The notes below the pieces were generated by a model, which had not been told where the DNA came from, made no database searches, and saw only the letters and a list, made by a program, of their open reading frames with translations. This document shows, piece by piece, positions 57,542 to 64,000 of a DNA stretch of 64,000 nt. The DNA lies in the NCBI GenBank assembly GCA_032622095.1, contig CP136066.1:190766816-190830815 (forward strand), in the 5' to 3' direction. This stretch comes from Siphonodentalium dalli. Its lineage: Eukaryota > Mollusca > Scaphopoda > Gadilida > Siphonodentaliidae. A program made the translations under genes and the position numbers. The number at the start of each line of letters is the position of its first letter. Within the stretch, counting starts at the first letter, position 1.

Positions 57542-59386
57542 TTATTTCTCGCACATATCACATTTATACGGGCGATCTCCCGTGTGGATCATCTTATGAT
57601 TCGTCAGGTGACTCGACCCAGTAAATGATTTATCGCACACATCACATTGATACGGACGATCACCAGTGTGAATCATCTTATGTATAGTCAGGGAATTCGA
57701 CTGAATAAATGATTTCTCGCACATATCACATTTATACGGGCGATCACCAGTGTGAATCATCTTATGTCTCTTCAGACGACTCGAGAGAGTAAATGATTTA
57801 TCGCACACGTCACATTGATACGGGCGATCACCAGTGTGGACACTCTTATGGTTCGTCAGGTGGTCCGACCGAGTAAATGATTTCTCGCACATATCACATT
57901 GATGCGGGCGATCTCCCGTGTGGGTCATCATATGGGTCGTCAGGCTACTCGACTGAGTAAATGATTTCTGGCACAAATCACATTGATATGGGCGATCAAC
58001 AGTGTGGACCCTCTTATGGTTCGTCAGGTGGTCCGAACGAGTAAATGATTTCTCGCACATATCACATTGATACGGGCGATCTCCAGTGTGGATCCTCTTA
58101 TGATTCGTCAGGTGACTCGACCCAGTAAATGATTTATCGCACACATCACATTGATACGGGCGATCACCAGTGTGGACCCTCTTATGGTTCGTCAGGTGGT
58201 CCGACCGAGTAAATGATTTCTCGCACATATCACATTGATGCGGGCGATCTCCCGTGTGGGTCATCATATGGGTCGTCAGGCTACTCGACTGAGTAAATGA
58301 TTTCTGGCACAAATCACATTGATATGGGCGATCAACAGTGTGGACCCTCTTATGGTTCGTCAGGTGGTCCGAACGAGTAAATGATTTCTCGCACATATCA
58401 CATTGATACGGGCGATCTCCAGTGTGGATCCTCTTATGATTCGTCAGGTGACTCGACCCAGTAAATGATTTATCGCACACATCACATTGATACGGGCGAT
58501 CACCAGTGTGAATCATCTTATGTATAGTCAGGGAATTCGACTGAATAAATGATTTCTCGCACATATCACATTTATACGGGCGATCTCCCGTGTGGATCCT
58601 CTTATGATTCGTCAGGTGACTCGACTCAGTAAATGATTTATCGCACACGTCACATTGATACGGGCGATCACCAGTGTGGACCCTCTTATGGTTCGTCAGG
58701 TGGTCCGACCGAGTAAATGATTTCTCGCACATATCACATTGATGCGGGCGATCTCCCGTGTGGGTCATCATATGGGTCGTCAGGCTACTCGACTGAGTAA
58801 ATGATTTCTGGCACAAATCACATTGATATGGGCGATCAACAGTGTGGACCCTCTTATGGTTCGTCAGGTGGTCCGAACGAGTAAATGATTTCTCGCACAT
58901 ATCACATTTATACGGGCGATCTCCCGTGTGGATCCTCTTATGATTCGTCAGGTGACTCGACTCAGTAAATGATTTATCGCACACATCACATTGATACGGA
59001 CGATCACCAGTGTGGACCCTCTTGTGGTTCGTCAGGTGGCCCGACCGAGTAAATAATTTCTCGCACAGATCACATTGATACGGGCGATCTCCCGTGTGGG
59101 TCATCATATGCGTCGTCAGGCTACTCGACTGAGTAAATGATTTCTCGCACAAATCACATTGATATGGGCGATCAACAGCGTGTATTCTCTTATGTGACAG
59201 TAAATATGCAGATGTGCTGCACGATTTCGAGCATATATCGCACTGATATGAACGAGCACGCTTATGCTTTATCTTATTGTGCAAGCTGCTTAACGAATCC
59301 ACGCATGGCTGTGACGTATTCCCCGGTGTGTGTTTATTGTTTCCAATTTCCATTGTTGAATTTGATGACTCCTCCGATCCATACAT
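57542..59386 (-). CDS. C2H2 zinc-finger array C, 20 intact fingers
   Basis: A 614-aa intronless frame with leader MYGSEESSNSTMEIGNNKHT, then 20 complete 28-residue fingers and the start of the 21st, where TCA has become TAA (MCEK-stop). Linkers are TGDRP or TVDRP in place of the usual TGEKP. Fingers form a four-finger higher-order unit: RSDHLTN, QSSSLTT, RSDHLTN, then ESSHLTN or GSSHLTN. All Cys and His zinc ligands are present. It is the best-preserved gene of the family here and a plausible nuclear DNA-binding protein. No KRAB, SCAN or BTB domain. Confidence 0.88.
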   Translation of the reverse strand: MYGSEESSNSTMEIGNNKHTPGNTSQPCVDSLSSLHNKIKHKRARSYQCDICSKSCSTSAYLLSHKRIHAVDRPYQCDLCEKSFTQSSSLTTHMMTHTGDRPYQCDLCEKLFTRSGHLTNHKRVHTGDRPYQCDVCDKSFTESSHLTNHKRIHTGDRPYKCDMCEKSFTRSDHLTNHKRVHTVDRPYQCDLCQKSFTQSSSLTTHMMTHTGDRPHQCDMCEKSFTRSDHLTNHKRVHTGDRPYQCDVCDKSFTESSHLTNHKRIHTGDRPYKCDMCEKSFIQSNSLTIHKMIHTGDRPYQCDVCDKSFTGSSHLTNHKRIHTGDRPYQCDMCEKSFTRSDHLTNHKRVHTVDRPYQCDLCQKSFTQSSSLTTHMMTHTGDRPHQCDMCEKSFTRSDHLTNHKRVHTGDRPYQCDVCDKSFTGSSHLTNHKRIHTGDRPYQCDMCEKSFTRSDHLTNHKRVHTVDRPYQCDLCQKSFTQSSSLTTHMMTHTGDRPHQCDMCEKSFTRSDHLTNHKSVHTGDRPYQCDVCDKSFTLSSRLKRHKMIHTGDRPYKCDMCEKSFIQSNSLTIHKMIHTGDRPYQCDVCDKSFTGSSHLTNHKMIHTGDRPYKCDMCEK

Positions 59387-61077
59387 AGTTTTAACTGTAG
59401 GTATATTTGTAATTGTAATGTGTCAATGTTGGCCTTAACTCGGATTATCTGGCAAAAGCTAACAGATAATCTCATGCAAGAGTTAACTTTGTCGAAAAGA
59501 TGATCGATACCGCCATGTTAAGAAATCATCGAATAATACGAGCCAAAAATCAGAAATATGTTTCAATCACGATAAAGGCGATTGAAAAAGTGGTTTCAAG
59601 CAGCGGAGGTCGGAATAGAACAATGTGACAATAAATAGTTAACTATTTTAAGACTTATTGAGTCTGCAGTTATTTCAACCTCACAGTTAAACTATTGTAT
59701 TACACTCATATGCGCTATTTCCATTGAAAATGCCGTTAATTAAAAATGGTAATGTCACTATAGTGAATTATTATATTTCTCATTACGTCATTGACATTAC
59801 GTCGCTTACTGATTTTAACTGAAATTTCGGTGGTCATATCTTTCTCCACATCGTCATCGCGACTTTCATTCATCAAAGTCGCGATTTGGTTTAATCATAT
59901 TTGGCGAACCAAATTGATGCAGAAGTGTAATAAATAGAGTAATCAATTAGCTCCGAGAAATACGTTAAATAATTCACTCGATGTGAGAGACGTTTAGGTA
60001 ACAAACTCGTGCGATAACGCGCACTCGTTTCTCACCGACGTCTTTCGCCACTTGTAAATTATTTAACGCAATTCTCGGAACCAATTGATTACTCTCTATG
60101 TATGTTATAGTAAGATTAATGTAAATCTTGCAACTGCTAGACATTCGGCCACCTGCACAAGTCCATTCTCTATGCGGAATGTTGGTGGTTACATTGTGCC
60201 AGGACTATGCAAATGTGTACCCTTTAAAATTGTATTTGAATTTGCAACTTTGTTTGGTAATTATCCTTCTACTCACAACATTATTGACACCATATCACAT
60301 TTGCAATGTTAAGTCTTGAAATTAGTGCGAAAAGGAGTATATACATTTTATCTGAAAATCAAAGAAAACAAAACATGGAATTTTCTCCCTTCTGATCATA
60401 TTTTTCTTGGAATCAAACATAATTTCACTGCCAGATTGTTCTTCTGGGATCAATTTCATATTAGGAAGCGCTGTACCAAATCAATGGATGGTTTCAGCAA
60501 AACCATGATATAAAGAGCGTTTACTAATTCAATGGGCCATTGTCGTACTTGATACCACAACGTTATTGTCAACCATGATCTACAGAAAATTGTGGACAAC
60601 AGTTCTAAAATTGATATTGTATAATATTAAACAATTATTAATAAGGAAAACTTAGTCTTGATGATTAGAAAACAATTATTCGAATATAGATAGAGAGCGG
60701 TTAGTGGTTAATACCCCCCCCCCCCCCGTTATTTGATGTTGTATGTGGCTTTGTTAACCGTGCTCCTGAAAGTATGGCGCCCATCATTAGTTCGTTTCAG
60801 TTCAATATAATTTGCCTTGAAAGATATGCAATTATTCGCTAACATAAATGATGACAGACACGAACGCTAAAAGTCATTTAGAACGAGATTTCAAAACCTG
60901 TGTACCCTTCAGCACATTTAAAACATGTGTACCATTCAGCACTTTATTTGGTGAGAGTGACCCCTTCAGCCTAAATAACGACCACGTATCATGTGTAACT
61001 TGAATGCAGTACGTTGGTTGGATGATGTCACGGGGAATGAAATGTAATTTATGTTTGTTGCATTCCTAGTACAGTAC
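59387..61077. promoter_or_regulatory. 5' flank of array C
   Basis: Third copy of the shared upstream region, more diverged. It contains the full hairpin element (about 59937-60097), CRE-like ATTACGTCATTGACATTACG near 59784, and a poly-C run near 60714. No LTR insertion and no gene. Confidence 0.5.
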
Positions 61078-61310
61078 CTACGTTGGGCCAACATCATTTC
61101 TATCGTTGGACCAACGTTGGTCGAACTATGGCTGTTGCCGCTGGCTCGGCGTCGACTCGACGTCGGATCCCGTCGTCGACTCGATGGTGGTTCGACGTCT
61201 AGCCGACGTGGGTGCGCCGTCGGGCACCGACGTTCAAACGACGTCGAACCAACAGTGTATTCTACTATTAATACGGCGTTGGACCAACGTAGGGCCAACA
61301 TCGTGTTTGG
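61078..61310. mobile_element. Palindrome-rich MITE-like repeat, unit 3 copy
   Basis: Equivalent of 12972-13205 but lacking the CCCAGATAGCAC left end, with extra GTCGACTCGACGTCGG words. A short direct repeat GGACGAATCGAGGCTCCATT follows at 61321-61360. Confidence 0.45.
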
Positions 61311-61411
61311 GTGTTGACATGGACGAATCGAGGCTCCATTCGTTGGACGAATCGAGGCTCCATTCGTAGGGATGATTCCCCTCAATTAGGGCGTCCTTAT
61401 AAAATTAACAT

Positions 61412-62027
61412 ATGGCTGCACTCAGGGGTCAATACTATGAATAATTTTATACCTGTAAATACATAGTATTTATCAATTTATAAGATCAAATTTGTGTTAA
61501 TTATCACAGTGGTTTCACAGTACAGCGAAAATTGAGCCTTATTATTTGTACACTAAATTATGAACATACAAACATTCAATTAATAGTTTAATAGTTAAGT
61601 TTTATCGTCTCATGACCCTACAAATTCGTCCAAATATAGGCATGGTGATGTGTGTGGGAGGGGGGTGACGTATGTGGTGTTGGATGGCTTGGTGGGTGTC
61701 TCACGCCAACTTTGGTCAAAATATTTGAACAGTTGGAAGTTGCACACCGATAGGCTTATACAAACATTTTACACCACATACAGGTTCATATTGTTATTAT
61801 TGTTTTATTTCTCAACCAACAATTAGTGAGAAACTTGTTTGGAGACCACTTAGTTGGAATCACTAGCAAATTTTCGACTTTTGGTAAAAATTTTGGTCTA
61901 AATGACCATCAAATGCATGGGAATTCTCCTAACCATTGGCGGTATCATGTTATAATTTTCTAACAGATAGAAAGCTTGATGTACCAGCTGGAAAACGCTT
62001 CATAATATTGACCCCCGGTCGGTGAAC
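61412..62027. other. Single-copy noncoding sequence at the duplication edge
   Basis: Homology to units 1 and 2 ends at about 61412. The following sequence is AT-rich with no convincing gene or repeat. Confidence 0.5.
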
Positions 62028-62755
62028 ATTGAAACACGGGGATTAATTGACCCGTAGAATGTTACGATAAATGCCACTGACCTCAGACGATTTAAAAGTG
62101 CAGATACGAGCAATAAAGAGCGTTTCCTATGTATGGAAATTGGTACAGGTGGGTCACCTAACCAGGGAATGGCGTGGGATATGCGTATCTTAACATGTTC
62201 CATCCATGAAAAATGGCTGAGAATAAAACATTACTTACCTTTGACCTCAGCTGACTTAAGGTGGACTAATAGATTATATGATCATTAAGAGCGTTTATTA
62301 TCATTCCAGAAGATATGTGGGGAAATTTGTGGCCGATATTTAAATAACAATCTAACACCTCTACCCTGATTCCATTTACGACATGTGTACATACGACGCG
62401 ACATGCATGTAACCTCTGACTAATACTCTTCCTATCATACAATGGTTTTACCAATAATTTCCCATATGCCTTCTGGACTGATAATACACGCTCTTTATTG
62501 ATCATGCAATGTATTACTTGAGGTCAAAGGTAAGTAAGTAATGCTTTATTCTCATCCAGTATTCATGGGACATGAGAAAATGCGCCTATCCCATAACATT
62601 CCCTAGTCCGGTTACCCATCTTACCAATTTGTCCACATAAGTAACACTTTTTATTGCTCATATTTGCCCTTTTAAGTCGTCTGAATTGAAGAGCATCTAT
62701 CTCAGTACAATCTACGGGTAAATTTATCCCCGTGTTGGTTTTAATTCTCATCGAA
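62028..62755. mobile_element. Long-inverted-repeat element, about 730 bp
   Basis: The left arm (about 62030-62295: ACACGGGGATTAATTGACCC, CATGAAAAATGGCTGAGAAT, ATTAAGAGCG) pairs imperfectly with the right arm (about 62490-62755: CGCTCTTTATTGATCATG, ATTCTCATCCAGTATTCATG, TTTATCCCCGTGTTGG). The small ORFs inside are incidental. Likely a nonautonomous fold-back element. Confidence 0.65.
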
Positions 62756-63445
62756 TTAATTATTAGTGCCCCTTTAAGACATCTGATTTTAACGGGACCG
62801 TTCTAATAAGATCCCCGGACACATTAACCATGTGTACAATATGTTCAGCTACGAGAGTAGATACATTCCAGTTGCGACAGCCTTTCAAGTTTCCAAGGTG
62901 CATTGTCCCTCATATAACGTCACACGAAGGAAGATCCATAATAGAATATTCAATCGCATGAATCGGCATAACTTCCGTTACTGGCGGCATATCACATTTT
63001 TTCGGCAATGTGCTCAGTGGATCAGCGGCCATCGATAATGATTGACGAAAATCTACAACGGTGTAATCCTTTAATACTTATATTATCGATGGACACGCAC
63101 CACATCGGTAGTTCAGTACAGCCACACGCACATATTCATTGTGTTTACACTATACATAAAAGACTGTGGTGTCGACATATACTAATAGCAACCACCCCCC
63201 GCGTGGGTTCTTTTACCTAAATGCGTGTGAATGATGACGTAATATAATTTTTCTATATTTTATTCTATATTTGATATGCAATGAAACAAAAGACCGGGTA
63301 CGTTTTTTAGCGAAATTAACACGTGACTTCCGGTCGACCACTGCGCAGAATCTAGCAGAAACAATTATCGCAATACGGTATGGGAACACCGTGTGCGTAA
63401 CGTAACTATTCGTCGGATAAAAGTCATTCCATGACATATTAGCTT
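62756..63445. other. Noncoding sequence
   Basis: No convincing gene, RNA or repeat seen. Short ORFs of 60-80 codons have no recognisable domain. Confidence 0.4.
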
Positions 63446-63915
63446 TTTGCTGTCTCTCCACTCGCTTGATTTTGTGAAGAATTACGTTTTCTCAACTTCA
63501 AGTTCAACTTCCGTCTTCAACACAGTTCAAGTTCAAACTTCAATCGACAGTTGGGCTACTGTAATCCAGTGTAAACTGTTACAGACAACACTGATCAAAA
63601 TAGTGCGATATTGTCCCAACAGAAATACACTTCTGCTAGGACTTGCACTGTATCACGAAGAAGAAGATTCAAGAATCATTTAATCAACCTAAAAGTTCAT
63701 GGAAATTAAAAAAATAAATGAGCGAATTCTGTGTTGTGTGTAATGAATCATTATGCTGCAAATTGCAATTGTGATTCGATCAGTCCATTAAACTTCAAGC
63801 AGTCAAGTTCAACGAAGTGATATCTGATGAGGATTTTGGAGGTGTTGTTGTGAACGCATGCATGGTCCTGGACTGGAGCCTGTGGATGCATTGTTCTCTA
63901 AATCCAAGTTTTAGG
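63446..63915 (+). other. Possible 5' exon or decayed ORF at the right edge
   Basis: CT-rich sequence with CAACTTCAAGTTCAACTTCC repeats is followed at 63717 by a short frame MSEFCVVCNESLCCKLQL and a stop. A donor-like TTTTAG/GTAGGTTT lies at 63911-63921. It may be a transcribed leader or a relic; not enough sequence is present to decide. Confidence 0.25.
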
Positions 63916-64000
63916 TAGGTTTATTTGCTTTAAAAATTATAGTAGATACACTACCTCCCCCGAGATGTCGCTCGTAAGCTGACTTCCGTATTTAAAAAAA

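Larger units (their letters stand above)
55747..61412. repeat. Tandem segmental duplication, truncated unit 3
   Basis: It starts like units 1 and 2 but has a single zinc-finger array (C) followed directly by its 5' flank, with no LTR element and no second array. Homology to the flank at 13280 and 47915 fades at about 61412. It may be closest to the ancestral one-gene arrangement, with the doubled array and LTR element arising in the other units. Confidence 0.88.

Noticed and set aside
62563-62751. Zinc-knuckle-like CYLCGQ peptide
   Set aside because: It lies in the arm of a fold-back element and lacks a full CCHC pattern.

Overview
The window is eukaryotic genomic DNA, almost certainly from an invertebrate and probably a marine one. 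It is AT-rich and crowded with transposons. It holds intronless C2H2 zinc-finger arrays, a Ty3/gypsy-type integrase element, a CR1/L2-like LINE with a virus-like 2A motif, hAT-type and TA-target nonautonomous DNA transposons, and many copies of TACATGTA. I cannot fix the phylum from sequence alone; a mollusc, brachiopod or other lophotrochozoan would fit.

The main structure is a tandem segmental duplication. Unit 1 (1-33561), unit 2 (33562-55746) and a truncated unit 3 (55747 to about 61412) begin with the same sequence. Homology ends near 61412, and 61412-64000 is single-copy here. Units 1 and 2 each carry, left to right: a 3' flank with relic fingers; a minus-strand zinc-finger array (A1, B1); a minus-strand LTR-flanked element of about 6.9 kb; a second minus-strand zinc-finger array (A2, B2); its 5' flank with small hairpin elements; a plus-strand LINE remnant; and about 4.5 kb of noncoding sequence ending in a promoter-like patch. 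Unit 3 has one large array (C) and its 5' flank. Unit 1 alone carries a 12,426-bp TA-flanked insertion (13729-26154) with 28-bp perfect terminal inverted repeats, whose empty site is preserved in unit 2.

The zinc-finger genes share a 46-residue leader followed by near-identical 28-residue fingers with TGDRP linkers. All five are damaged to some degree. Array C is the best, with 20 intact fingers before a stop and at least 7 more beyond it in the same frame. They look like a rapidly expanding and decaying DNA-binding gene cluster.

The most unusual item is the LTR element (2254-9150 and 36861-43805). Read on the minus strand it has an LTR starting TGTTG, a leader, a helix-hairpin-helix ORF, an H2C2 plus D-D35-E integrase with GPY-like and C-terminal PHD-finger modules, a proline-rich repeat ORF, a C2H2-like ORF, a TatD-type metal-dependent DNase ORF, a polypurine tract and the second LTR. 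The ORFs abut or overlap (16-nt overlap, 6-nt gap, ATGA overlap), like a polycistron. I can find no reverse transcriptase. I know of no described element with this combination.

The 12.4-kb insertion has no evident transposase. It contains three splice-site-bounded exon-like segments (two of them phase-compatible), and nested inside it are a 561-bp TA-target element, two hAT-like elements (one with a perfect 8-bp target duplication), a long-inverted-repeat element, a 170-bp hairpin and several minisatellites.
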